Source: Solirubrobacteraceae bacterium (GTDB taxonomy: Bacteria; Actinomycetota; Thermoleophilia; Solirubrobacterales; Solirubrobacteraceae). From it: a stretch of DNA of 34,715 nt. Where the stretch lies: contig JAUXSD010000193.1 in the NCBI GenBank assembly GCA_030681525.1, forward strand, positions 1 to 34,715, written 5' to 3'. This document shows positions 7,927 to 15,209 of the stretch, piece by piece. The first letter of the stretch is position 1. The number at the start of each line of letters is the position of its first letter. The notes below the pieces were generated by a model. The model was not told where the DNA came from and searched no databases. It was given only the letters and a program-made list of their open reading frames with translations. Made by a program: the position numbers and the translations under genes.

Positions 7927-9522
7927 ATCGCCGGCGAGCCACACACCGAGAGCGCAGAGACGCTCACCGCCCCCGCGGGGGTCACGATCCGCCGCGCCCT
8001 GCTGTCCGTCTCGGACAAGCGCGGCGTCGTCGACTTCGCCCGCGGCCTGAGCGGTCTCGGCGTCGAGCTCGTCTCGACCGGCGGCACCGCCGCGGCGCTG
8101 GCCGAGGCCGGGCTCGAGGTGCGTGCGATCGAGGACTTCACCGGCTTTCCGGAGATCATGGACGGCCGCGTCAAGACGCTGCACCCGCGCCTGTACGCGG
8201 GCCTGCTGGCGGTCCGCGACGACCAGGCGCACGTCGATGCCGCCAGCGAGCACGACATCGAGTACGTCGACCTGGTCTGCGTGAACCTCTACCCCTTCGA
8301 GCGCGCGGTCGCCAGCCGCCTGCCGCCGGCGCAGATCATCGAGAACATCGACATCGGCGGACCGACGATGATCCGCGCGGCGGCGAAGAACTTCTCGTTC
8401 GCGGCGGTCGTGACGAGCCCCGAGTCCTACGACGCGGTGCTCGACGAGCTGCGCGGCGCCGGCTCGCAGCTGTCGATGCCGACGCGCGAATCGCTGGCCG
8501 CCGAGGCCTTCGCCTACACCGCGCGCTACGACACCGCGGTGGCGCGCTGGTTCGCCGAGAAGTCCGAGGACTTCCCGCCGCTGCTCGTGCGCGCCTACGA
8601 GAAGGTCACCGACCTGCCCTACGGCGAGAATCCGCACCAGCGGGCCGCGTACTACCAGCAGGTCGGCGCGCGGATGCACCTGCTCTCGCAGGTCCAGCAG
8701 CACCACGGCAAGCAGCTGTCGTTCAACAACCTGCTCGACCTCGACTCGGCGCGCGACATCGTGCGCGACTTCGACGAGCCGGCCTGCGTGATCCTCAAGC
8801 ACAACAACCCGTGCGGGGCGGCGCTGGGCTCGTCGGCGCAGGAGGCCTACGAGCGCGCGTTCGCGACCGACCCGCTGAGCGCGTTCGGTGGGGTCATCGC
8901 GTTCAACCGGCCGGTCGACGCGGCGACCGCCGAGAAGCTGTCCGAGCAGTTCGTGGAGGTCCTGTTCGCGCCGGCGTACGAGGAGGCCGCGCTCGAGATC
9001 CTGCAGCGCAAGCCGTCGATCCGCATCCTCGAGAACGACGAGCGGCGCACGACGGTGGCGATCGAGCCCGACATCAAGCAGGTCATGGGCGGGCTGCTCG
9101 TGCAGGACCACGACGTCGAGTTCGCCGACCGCACCGAGATGGAGGTCGTGACGAAGCGCCACCCGACCGACGACGAGTGGCGCGACCTCATGTTCGCCTG
9201 GAAGATCTGCAAGCCGGTGCGCTCCAACGCGATCGTGCTCGCCAGGGACGAGGCGACGGCGGGGATCGGCGCCGGCCAGATGAGCCGGGTGGACTCCGTT
9301 CGCCTGGCGGTGGACAAGTCGCGGCTGGATTCGCTGGCCGGGGCCGTCCTGGCGTCCGACGCGTTCTTCCCCTTCTCCGACGGCCCCGAGATCGCGATCG
9401 GCGCCGGCGTCACGGCGATCATCCAGCCCGGCGGCTCGCGCCGCGATCCCGAGGTCGTCGAGGCGGCCGACGCGGCGGGCATCGCGATGGTCTTCACGAG
9501 CCGGCGGCACTTCCGCCACTAA
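7927..9522 (+). CDS. purH: bifunctional AICAR transformylase/IMP cyclohydrolase PurH
   Basis: Performs the last two steps of IMP synthesis. The N-terminal MGS-like cyclohydrolase domain (about residues 20-200) is recognised from [19 protein letters not shown] and [14 protein letters not shown]. The transformylase domain is recognised from [24 protein letters not shown] near 292, [12 protein letters not shown] and [10 protein letters not shown]. No ATG, GTG or TTG occurs in frame before 8119, which would delete most of the first beta-alpha units of the cyclohydrolase domain. The domain clearly begins near 7981. ATC 7927, 6 nt after a -10 box, gives 531 residues, the normal length; I take it as a rare ATC start. 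CTG 7867 is less likely because it lies before the terminator. ridA follows after 10 nt. Confidence 0.93.
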   Translation: MAGEPHTESAETLTAPAGVTIRRALLSVSDKRGVVDFARGLSGLGVELVSTGGTAAALAEAGLEVRAIEDFTGFPEIMDGRVKTLHPRLYAGLLAVRDDQAHVDAASEHDIEYVDLVCVNLYPFERAVASRLPPAQIIENIDIGGPTMIRAAAKNFSFAAVVTSPESYDAVLDELRGAGSQLSMPTRESLAAEAFAYTARYDTAVARWFAEKSEDFPPLLVRAYEKVTDLPYGENPHQRAAYYQQVGARMHLLSQVQQHHGKQLSFNNLLDLDSARDIVRDFDEPACVILKHNNPCGAALGSSAQEAYERAFATDPLSAFGGVIAFNRPVDAATAEKLSEQFVEVLFAPAYEEAALEILQRKPSIRILENDERRTTVAIEPDIKQVMGGLLVQDHDVEFADRTEMEVVTKRHPTDDEWRDLMFAWKICKPVRSNAIVLARDEATAGIGAGQMSRVDSVRLAVDKSRLDSLAGAVLASDAFFPFSDGPEIAIGAGVTAIIQPGGSRRDPEVVEAADAAGIAMVFTSRRHFRH

Positions 9523-9532
9523 GGCCGCCGGC

Positions 9533-9928
9533 GTGTCGGTCGGGATCGAGCGCTTCTCCTCCGGCGGTCCGTGGGAGGAGCGGTTCGGCTACAGCCGCGC
9601 GGTCCGCGCCGGCGACCTACTGTTCGTCGCCGGCACCACCGCGGTCGACGAGGACGGCGTCGTGCGCGGCATCGGCGACGCGGCCGCGCAGACGGCGTTC
9701 GTGCTCGACCGCATCGAGGCGGCGCTGGCGGCGGCCGGCGCTTCGCTTGAGCACGTCGTGCAGACGCGGATGTTCATCACGGACGTCAGCCGCGCCGAGG
9801 AGGTCGGTCGCGTCCACGGCGAGCGCTTCGGCGCGCACCCGCCCGCGTCCGCGGTGGTCGAGGTCTCCGCGCTGCTGGACCCGCGGATGCTCGTCGAGGT
9901 CGAGGCGGTCGCCTACCTCGGCACGTAG
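9533..9928 (+). CDS. RidA-family deaminase
   Basis: 131 residues, the full length of RidA/YjgF proteins, which as trimers hydrolyse reactive enamine/imine intermediates of amino acid metabolism. Family features are the N-terminal [20 protein letters not shown], the Arg-bearing strand [11 protein letters not shown] and the C-terminal [13 protein letters not shown] 9533 follows the purH stop by 10 nt, so the two are probably co-transcribed. The substrate cannot be specified; this subgroup (a GTTAVD core) is not the archetypal RidA. A strong hairpin follows. Confidence 0.88.
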   Translation: MSVGIERFSSGGPWEERFGYSRAVRAGDLLFVAGTTAVDEDGVVRGIGDAAAQTAFVLDRIEAALAAAGASLEHVVQTRMFITDVSRAEEVGRVHGERFGAHPPASAVVEVSALLDPRMLVEVEAVAYLGT

Positions 9929-9963
9929 CCGCCCGGGATGCCCCGGCGGCGGCTCACCCAGCG

Positions 9964-9996
9964 GCGACGCCCCGGCCGCTGGGGCCGGGGCGTCGC
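9964..9996. terminator. bidirectional terminator hairpin between convergent genes
   Basis: GCGACGCCCCGGCC (9964-9977), loop GCTGG, GGCCGGGGCGTCGC (9983-9996): a perfect 14-bp stem between ridA (+) and the secreted protein gene (-). No T-run follows, as is common in high-GC actinobacteria. Confidence 0.75.
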
Positions 9997-10025
9997 GTGC
10001 TTCGAGCGCGTTGTGAGCAGCCCGT

Positions 10026-10757
10026 CTACCGTGAGCGGGCGCCCACCGAGTGATCGCGGAAGTGGCCGATCAGACCCGGCGTCGTCTGGCCGGGAGGCGC
10101 CGCGGTGTTGCCGCGCAGCCCGACGAAGTCGTTGAAGCGTCCGAGGTCCTCGCACGACGGGAGGGCGGGGTTGCGCGCGTGGCCCAGGCACGTGATCTGT
10201 GCTTCGAGCGACCCGCGGCCGGTGATGTCCTCGAACGTCCCGGTGCTGCGCGACGGCGAGAACCAGAACCGCCCCTTCAGATACAGCTCGTTGTCCGAGG
10301 TGCGCCGGAACCTCGCGCTGTAGCTCATGACGAGCGCGTCGGCGGACGAGACCCGCGCGCCGTTTCGGGTCACGCACACGACGCTCGTGATCGTGCCCAG
10401 GATCGTGCCCTTCGTTCCACCGCGCGTGACCGAGACGATCCTGCCCTCGGCGAGGTGGCGCACGGCCGCCACGCCCGTGGCGGTGTCGATGCCCGGATAG
10501 TCCGGATCGAAGTCCAGCCCGACCTCGTTGAACGGGGCGCTCTGTGCGCACGTGCGCGACGAGTAGGCGAACGTGTCGCCTCGCGCGAAGCCGAACGCCA
10601 AGCGGTTCGTCGGGAACAGGAGGCTCGGATCGCTGTGGGTGTGCACGCCGATCGTGACGTCTCCGCTCAACCGCTTGGCCTCGGCGCTGGCCGGCGTGGC
10701 CGCGAGCAACATCGCGGTTGTGGCCAGCGAGCCGAGCACGATCTGAAGTCTGCGCAT
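10026..10757 (-). CDS. secreted protein of unknown function
   Basis: 243 residues with a clear signal peptide (MRRLQIVLGSLATTAMLLAA, cleavage probably after ASAEA near 28). The mature part has four to five Cys residues and alternating beta-like segments. The segment GTFEDITGRGSLEAQITCLG resembles the closing strands of dirigent/allene-oxide-cyclase-like beta barrels, but this is a weak resemblance and I assign no function. Start ATG 10757 is supported by a strong Shine-Dalgarno (GAAGGAGAA, 5-6 nt upstream), in contrast to the leaderless genes nearby. It is divergent from the helicase gene and convergent with ridA. Confidence 0.75.
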   Translation of the reverse strand: MRRLQIVLGSLATTAMLLAATPASAEAKRLSGDVTIGVHTHSDPSLLFPTNRLAFGFARGDTFAYSSRTCAQSAPFNEVGLDFDPDYPGIDTATGVAAVRHLAEGRIVSVTRGGTKGTILGTITSVVCVTRNGARVSSADALVMSYSARFRRTSDNELYLKGRFWFSPSRSTGTFEDITGRGSLEAQITCLGHARNPALPSCEDLGRFNDFVGLRGNTAAPPGQTTPGLIGHFRDHSVGARSR

Positions 10758-10873
10758 CGAGTTTCTCCTTCGGGTTGGTGGCAGGTGCTCTTGCGAGCAG
10801 CTGGTGCCCGCTCCTGCGGATGTGACCGGCGAGATCGACGGGTCACGGGCTAGGTGCGCTCAACCCATACCCC

Positions 10874-12565
10874 GTGCCCCGCGCGTCCAACCGGTTGGTG
10901 ACCGCGATCCGTCCGCCACATGCCGCACACTCCCCCGCTCGTGTTCGTCGCAGCCGCCCCTCTCGCCCTTCGTTGACCGTCCTGCGGGAGTGGCAGGAGC
11001 GCGCCCTCGAGCGCCTCGCCGACTGGGACCGGGACTCGTTTCTGCTGTCCGCCGCGCCGGGCGCGGGCAAGACGATCCCCAGCCTCGCGTTCGCCCGCCG
11101 GCTGCTCGACGCGGGCGTCGTCACCCGCGTGCACGTCGTCTGCCCGACCACGCCGCTGACGCGCCAGTGGGCCGAGGTCGCCGGCCGCTTCGGCATCCAG
11201 CTCGCCCCCGACTCCGAGGAGCTGCACCCGCCGCGCGACTTCCACGGCATCGCCGCCACGTACGCCCGCGTCGCCTCCTCCGCCGCGCGCTGGGCGCCCC
11301 AGTGCGGCGCGCGGACGCTGATCATCGCCGACGAGGCGCACCACCTCGGCGACGAGCTGGCCTGGGGCGAGGGGTTCGCGAAGGCCTTCGCCGCCACGCC
11401 GCGGTGGCTGCTGCTCTCCGGAACCCCGTTCCGATCCGACGGCAGCGCGATCGCCGGCGTGCGCTACGACGCCGGGGGCATGTGCATCCCCGACGTCAGC
11501 TACACGTACGCCGACGCCGTCCGCGACGGCATCTGCCGGCCGGTCGTCTTCGTGCCCTACGACGGCGTGCTGTCCTGGCAGTCCGGCGACGAGGTCATCG
11601 AGTCGTCGTTCGCCGACAGCGAGCTCAGTGGGCGCGAGGCGAGCCGCCGCTACCGCACCGCGATCTCCACCGAGCTCGCCGACGGCCTGCCGCGGATCCT
11701 GCGCGCCGCCGACGAGCGTCTGGCCGAGGTGCGCTCCGGCGGCCACAAGGACGCCGGCGGGCTGGTCGTCACCGCCGACGGCGGGCATGCCCGGCGCGTC
11801 GCGGCGGTCCTCAAGGAGATCACCGGCCGCGCGCCGGTCGTCGTCGTCCACACCGACGCCCGCGCGGCGGCGAAGCTGCGCGCGTTCGGCGCGGGCCGCG
11901 AGCGCTGGATCGTCGCGGTCAACATGGTCTCCGAGGGCGTCGACATCCCGCGCCTGCGCGTCGGCGTCTACGCGACGGCGGCCAAGACGCCGCTCATGTT
12001 CCGCCAGATCGTCGGGCGCTTCGTGCGCACGCTGGCGGGCCGGCCCGCCGAGCACTCCTACCTCTTCCTGCCCGCCGACCGGCTGCTGCGCTCGCACGCC
12101 GCCGAGGTCGAGACCGAGCTGCGCCACGTCCTGCGCGCGCCGCCGGAGGAGGGGCTCGGCCTGCTCGACGAGCCGCCGGCGCGGCGCGAGTCCGAGCGCA
12201 CCGAGCCGGACACGTTCCTCGCCCTCGACGCCGATGTCGCGCCGCAGCTGGCGCTGTTCAGCGGCGGCCCGCCGCCACCGGTGGCGAAGCCCGCCGTCGT
12301 GGCGTTCCCGCCCGCCGTCGCGCCGGCGACGGAGGAGCCCGTCTTCCGCCGCCGCCGGCGCCTGCGCGACAAGCGCACCGGCCTCGTGCGCACGCTGGCC
12401 GGGATGGACGGCCGCACGTACCGCGAGATCAACACGTGGTGCAACCGCCAGACGAAGGTCGACAGCGTCGACGTCGCGACCCTCGAGCAGCTCGAGCGCT
12501 CGATCGAGCTGCTGCAGGCCGAGCTGGATCGCATCGGCCGCCGCCGCGCGCGGCGCGCCTCCTAG
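10874..12565 (+). CDS. DEAD/DEAH-box helicase (ResIII/XPB-like superfamily 2)
   Basis: Up to 563 residues. Superfamily 2 motifs: APGAGKT (motif I) near residue 62, ADEAHHLGDE (motif II) near 152, LLSGTPFRSDG (motif III) near 178, and VSEGVDIPRLRVG with FRQIVGRFVRT (motifs V-VI) near 354-385. The second RecA-like domain is followed by a Pro/Arg-rich linker and a ~60-residue helical tail (TYREINTWCNRQTKVDSV). Homology begins at LREWQERAL near residue 36, so TTG 10973 is a credible alternative start, removing 33 residues of Arg/Pro-rich sequence. I chose GTG 10874 only as the longest frame. It could act in DNA repair or restriction-like defence; no partner nuclease or methylase is adjacent. Confidence 0.85.
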   Translation: MPRASNRLVTAIRPPHAAHSPARVRRSRPSRPSLTVLREWQERALERLADWDRDSFLLSAAPGAGKTIPSLAFARRLLDAGVVTRVHVVCPTTPLTRQWAEVAGRFGIQLAPDSEELHPPRDFHGIAATYARVASSAARWAPQCGARTLIIADEAHHLGDELAWGEGFAKAFAATPRWLLLSGTPFRSDGSAIAGVRYDAGGMCIPDVSYTYADAVRDGICRPVVFVPYDGVLSWQSGDEVIESSFADSELSGREASRRYRTAISTELADGLPRILRAADERLAEVRSGGHKDAGGLVVTADGGHARRVAAVLKEITGRAPVVVVHTDARAAAKLRAFGAGRERWIVAVNMVSEGVDIPRLRVGVYATAAKTPLMFRQIVGRFVRTLAGRPAEHSYLFLPADRLLRSHAAEVETELRHVLRAPPEEGLGLLDEPPARRESERTEPDTFLALDADVAPQLALFSGGPPPPVAKPAVVAFPPAVAPATEEPVFRRRRRLRDKRTGLVRTLAGMDGRTYREINTWCNRQTKVDSVDVATLEQLERSIELLQAELDRIGRRRARRAS

Positions 12566-12584
12566 ACTCTCCGCACGACCGCCC

Positions 12585-12656
12585 GCCCCCATGGTGTAGC
12601 GGTTAGCACGCCAGCCTTTCACGCTGGTAGCGGGGGTTCGATTCCCCCTGGGGGTA
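12585..12656 (+). tRNA. tRNA-Glu (TTC)
   Basis: 72 nt with a full cloverleaf. Acceptor stem GCCCCCA/TGGGGGT (with a G-T first pair), anticodon loop CTTTCAC flanked by CCAGC/GCTGG, T-loop TTCGATT, discriminator A. CCA is not encoded. A -10-like TAGACT (12563-12568) overlaps the stop of the helicase gene. It is tail-to-tail with the next minus-strand gene, 3 nt away. Confidence 0.96.
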
Positions 12657-12659
12657 CTG

Positions 12660-13289
12660 CTAGCGGTCGAGCATGCGCCGCCGCTTGCGGCCGCGCTGGA
12701 CCTGGCCGCCGCCCATGACCGAGATCAGGCGGATGCGCACGAGGGGCGCGCCCGGCGGCGGCGGCTCGCGGCCGAGCTTGACCTCGTGGCCGCCCATGAA
12801 CGCGAACTTCGAGACCTGCACGTCGACGCCGTTGGGGACGCGGATCTCGAAGCCGCCCATGAACGTGACGACGTTGATGTCCGTCACCGCGTCGGACAGC
12901 TCGACGTCGCTGAGGTCGATCTCCGTGCCGCCCATGAAGTTCACGACGTTGCAGCGCTCGGCGACCCGCCAGCGCCCCGTGCGCTCGTTGCCGCCCATGA
13001 TCGACACGATCCACGACGTGCCGGCGGCGGCCGACGGCACGACGCGGGCGCGCGAGCGCGGCGCCGGCGCGGGCGCGCTGCCCGGGGCGATCATCCCCCC
13101 GACGTCGGCGAGCAGCGTGTCGAGCTCGGCGTGGGTGCGGGCGGCGTAGGCAAGCTGCAGGCGCTCCTCGAGCTCGTCGACGTCGAGCCGGCCGTCGCCG
13201 GCCGCGCGGCCGAGCGTCAGGACCGCGCGCTCGCGGTCGGCATCCGACGCGCGCAGATCGGGCACCGGGCGGTCGTCGGGAACGGACAC
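12660..13289 (-). CDS. DUF1707 / LiaF-like cell-envelope protein
   Basis: 209 residues. The N-terminal ~55 residues (DLRASDADRERAVLTLGRAAGDGRL, LDVDELEERL, AYAARTHAELDTLLAD) are a DUF1707 domain, a SHOCT-like helical module common in actinobacteria. After a Pro/Ala/Arg linker comes a repetitive beta region with five MGG turns (SIMGGNE, NFMGGTE, TFMGGFE, FMGGHE, SVMGGGQ). This resembles the C-terminal domain of LiaF/YvqF, cell-wall-stress response proteins. No membrane segment is visible, so it is probably cytoplasmic. The start is GTG 13289: the frame stays open upstream, but that extension overlaps the divergent tRNA-Lys. Only 44 nt separate the two. Confidence 0.85.
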   Translation of the reverse strand: MSVPDDRPVPDLRASDADRERAVLTLGRAAGDGRLDVDELEERLQLAYAARTHAELDTLLADVGGMIAPGSAPAPAPRSRARVVPSAAAGTSWIVSIMGGNERTGRWRVAERCNVVNFMGGTEIDLSDVELSDAVTDINVVTFMGGFEIRVPNGVDVQVSKFAFMGGHEVKLGREPPPPGAPLVRIRLISVMGGGQVQRGRKRRRMLDR

Positions 13290-13333
13290 GACACCGAAGT
13301 CAAGCAGCCGGGCCAATAAGCTGGGACCGGTGC

Positions 13334-13644
13334 GGGCCGTTAGCTCAATCGGTAGAGCAAGGGACTTCGGTACGGAGCGCCAGTCGGGAGACCGCTGGTT
13401 TGTCGGCAGCTGTTTGCTGGGACCCCCTGAGAGCCTGAGGTACCCATCGCGGTGACAATCCTCAGGATTGGGCAATCAGCAGGCAACCCCGCAAGGGAGA
13501 GCCCTCAGAGGCCATACGCTGCCCACCCTAACGCGGACCGGCGAGGGTGAAGAGATGGTCCAGACCGCAACGCCACGAGCGGCCGGTGAGAGCCGGTGCG
13601 GCAGGTTAATCCCTAGGTTCTGGGTTCGATCCCCAGGCGGCCCA
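13334..13644 (+). tRNA. tRNA-Lys (TTT), interrupted by a group I intron
   Basis: Exon 1 is 13334-13367 and exon 2 is 13606-13644; spliced they make a 73-nt class I tRNA. Acceptor stem GGGCCGT/GCGGCCC (one T-G pair), D-arm GCTC/GAGC, anticodon stem AGGGA/TCCCT, T-arm CTGGG/CCCAG with loop TTCGATC, discriminator A. Joining ACTT to TTAA gives the 7-nt loop CTTTTAA, anticodon TTT, as in typical bacterial tRNA-Lys. The break is after the wobble base U34. A -10 box TAAGCT (13317-13322) lies 11 nt upstream, the same distance as before tRNA-Asp in this window. tRNA-Val follows 16 nt later and is probably in the same transcript. Confidence 0.93.
13368..13605 (+). ncRNA. group I self-splicing intron in tRNA-Lys (about 238 nt, no ORF)
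   Basis: The intron follows T34 and ends in G, as group I introns require. P1: exon CTT plus intron CG (13365-13369) pairs with CGGAG (13373-13377), placing a U-G wobble at the 5' splice site. P2-like hairpin CCAG-T-CGG-GAGA-CCG-CTGG at 13380-13398. P4: TGCTG (13415-13419) with CAGCA (13477-13481). P7: GGCCAT (13510-13515, inside the R element CTCAGAGGCCATA) with ATGGTC (13555-13560, inside the S element GAAGAGATGGTC). The P7 bases differ from the commonest GACTA/TAGTC yet still pair. Size and site resemble the small cyanobacterial tRNA-Leu introns (IC3-like); the subgroup is inference. No homing endonuclease is encoded. Confidence 0.92.
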
Positions 13645-13660
13645 TAGACGCATCGCACGC

Positions 13661-13734
13661 GGGCGGTTAGCTCAGCTGGTCAGAGCGCCTGCCTTACAAG
13701 CAGGAGGTCCGCGGTTCGAGCCCGCGACCGCCCA
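13661..13734 (+). tRNA. tRNA-Val (TAC)
   Basis: 74 nt, complete cloverleaf. Acceptor stem GGGCGGT/ACCGCCC, anticodon stem CCTGC/GCAGG with loop CTTACAA, T-arm GCGGTTCGAGCCCGC, discriminator A, no encoded CCA. It lies 16 nt after tRNA-Lys. Confidence 0.96.
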
Positions 13735-13846
13735 TTCGAAAACGCGCGGGCCATGGCGTGTGTCTTACGTGGCCGAAGCGGTGTCGCAGAGGCTTCGAAC
13801 GGTCAGGGAGCAAGCCAGGGGTCAAGCAGCGATCGCAGCGCCGGGC
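13735..13846. other. spacer after tRNA-Val
   Basis: 112 nt between tRNA-Val and the stop of the minus-strand membrane gene. A short GGGCT-CA-GCCC inverted repeat overlaps the end of the membrane gene. Nothing else is visible; no direct repeat of the tRNA 3' end that would mark an integration site. Confidence 0.4.
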
Positions 13847-14551
13847 TCAGCCCACGCCGACCTGCACACACGAGACCGCGGCCCAGACGGCCGCGACGCC
13901 CGCAGCGCCGACCACGAGCCTTCGCCACTCGCGCTCGCCGCCTCCGGCTCGCCGGTGATGGTGACCGGCGGCGATCGTCACCAGGACGCCGAGCCCGAGG
14001 AACCACGGCTCATAGAAGAGGAGGTCCCAGAGGATCGCCTCCGTCTCGTCGATCTCGATCCAGCCCTTGAACTCGAGATCGATCGCGCCGAGCAGGTCAA
14101 GCGGCTTGCTCACGTAGGCGATCAGCGCGTGCGTCACGGCGATGACGGCCCCGGCGAGCGCCGTGACGACGACCAGGCGCCGCGGCAGGCGCAACCCCCA
14201 CGGTCGCACGAGGACGAGACAGGCCAGACCGGCCAAGAGGATCGCCGCGCCGGCGGCGAGGCTCGCCAGCCGGACCGCCGCCGGCTCCTCGAGAACGCCG
14301 GGCAGCCCGACGGTGCCGCCGAGCCCCTGATAACCGCGCACGCCGATCGCGTACGCCGCCGCCCACGCGCACGCCGCGTAGGCCGCCCATCCGCGACTGC
14401 GCCGGCCGCCGGACGGACCGGCCGTGGCCGGCGCTCCGGCAACCGCGGCAGACCGTCGTCCGGGATCGGTGCGTTCACCTTCCCGATCGCCCGCCTCCGC
14501 CGCCGCGAGGCCGTACTCGAGGAGCTCCGCTTCCGAAATCCCCGGGGTCAT
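13847..14551 (-). CDS. DUF3995-like multi-pass membrane protein
   Basis: 234 residues starting at ATG 14551. The N-terminal ~65 residues are hydrophilic (MTPGISEAELLEYGLAAAEAGDREGE). Four hydrophobic segments follow, near residues 70-90, 110-132, 142-165 and 192-210. Aromatic/Gly patterns such as GWAAYAACAWAAAYAIG and GYQGLGGTVGLPG resemble DUF3995 membrane proteins. The function is unknown. The ATG overlaps the stop of the upstream ORF (ATGA), so translation is probably coupled. The pair lies downstream of an ECF41-type promoter at 15051-15077, so it is probably a target of the adjacent sigma factor. Confidence 0.75.
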   Translation of the reverse strand: MTPGISEAELLEYGLAAAEAGDREGERTDPGRRSAAVAGAPATAGPSGGRRSRGWAAYAACAWAAAYAIGVRGYQGLGGTVGLPGVLEEPAAVRLASLAAGAAILLAGLACLVLVRPWGLRLPRRLVVVTALAGAVIAVTHALIAYVSKPLDLLGAIDLEFKGWIEIDETEAILWDLLFYEPWFLGLGVLVTIAAGHHHRRAGGGEREWRRLVVGAAGVAAVWAAVSCVQVGVG

Positions 14552-15003
14552 CGCTGCTCTCGCCGTTGCCGGTGCCGAGCCGCCACGCGCCAGAGCCCAT
14601 AGGGCGGTGCGACGAGCAGCGCGGCGAGCAGCCCGAGCGCCATCAGCGGCACGACGACGACCGCGACGAGGGCGCCGGCGAGGATCAGCGCCGCCAGGAA
14701 GCCGGGGATGATCGCCGAGAGCTGGATGATGCCCAGCCCGAGGCCGCCACCGGCGTTCGCGAGGTCTGCCCGGCACGGACGATCCGTCGCCGTCGTGGTG
14801 GCCGCCGTCGCTGCGCCACCGCGGGCTCGGGCGCACCGTGCGCCATCCTCGGGCGGATGCCGGGTCGCCGCAGGCCCGCGCACACCGGCGCAGCGAACGC
14901 GAGGATCGCGCCCGCTCACCGGAACGCGGTGATGCAGCCCTCGGCGAGGATCAGCCGTCGGCGGTCGTGGTGGGGGGCTGATGGATCGGTCAGGTCCTGG
15001 CAC
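14548..15003 (-). CDS. small membrane protein, N-terminus uncertain (possibly decayed)
   Basis: The convincing part is the last ~70 residues: two hydrophobic helices (LGLGIIQLSAIIPGFLAALILAG and VAVVVVPLMALGLLAALLV) and a basic tail. GTG 15003 has a well-placed Shine-Dalgarno (GAGGAG, complement of 15010-15015). However, the first ~80 residues are Arg/Pro-rich with many A/T third positions, like a shadow frame. In the -1/+1 frame, 14916-15050 has better codon bias (ending RRRLILAEGCITAFR) but stops early. Either two small genes lie here or one gene has suffered frameshifts. It is the first ORF below an ECF41-type promoter. I do not assign a function. Confidence 0.4.
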   Translation of the reverse strand: MPGPDRSISPPPRPPTADPRRGLHHRVPVSGRDPRVRCAGVRGPAATRHPPEDGARCARARGGAATAATTTATDRPCRADLANAGGGLGLGIIQLSAIIPGFLAALILAGALVAVVVVPLMALGLLAALLVAPPYGLWRVAARHRQRREQR

Positions 15004-15050
15004 GTCGATCTCCTCGTCACGTCGGTGGTGCGTCGTTTCGTCACTGCCAT

Positions 15051-15077
15051 GACGAGCTCGGGCGAAGGGATGTGACA
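15051..15077 (-). promoter_or_regulatory. ECF41-type promoter for the membrane-protein pair
   Basis: On the minus strand TGTCACA (complement of 15071-15077), exactly 16 nt, then CGTC (complement of 15051-15054). This matches the established ECF41 promoter (TGTCACA at -35, CGTC at -10). Transcription would start near 15045, about 40 nt before GTG 15003. Confidence 0.75.
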
Positions 15078-15209
15078 GCCAGGGTCAAGCGCGAATGGCT
15101 GGTGGACCGGTTCGAGGCCGACCGCACCGACCGACGGGCATTCGCCACCGCATGCTCGGGTCGGGCGGCGCAGCCGACGACGCGGTGCTGGAGGCGTGCG
15201 CCGCTTCGT

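Noticed and set aside
6020-7942. 640-codon minus-strand frame opposite the RTX gene with repeated Val/Ala motifs
   Set aside because: It is the complement of the RTX repeats, and its periodicity comes entirely from the Gly/Asp nonapeptides on the plus strand.
13476-13658. 60-codon minus-strand ORF over the tRNA-Lys intron
   Set aside because: It overlaps the conserved intron core and exon 2 and has no protein-like features; the RNA explanation accounts for every conserved segment.
13645-13846. Attachment site or genomic island at the tRNA cluster
   Set aside because: No integrase and no direct repeat of a tRNA 3' end nearby; flanking genes look like backbone.
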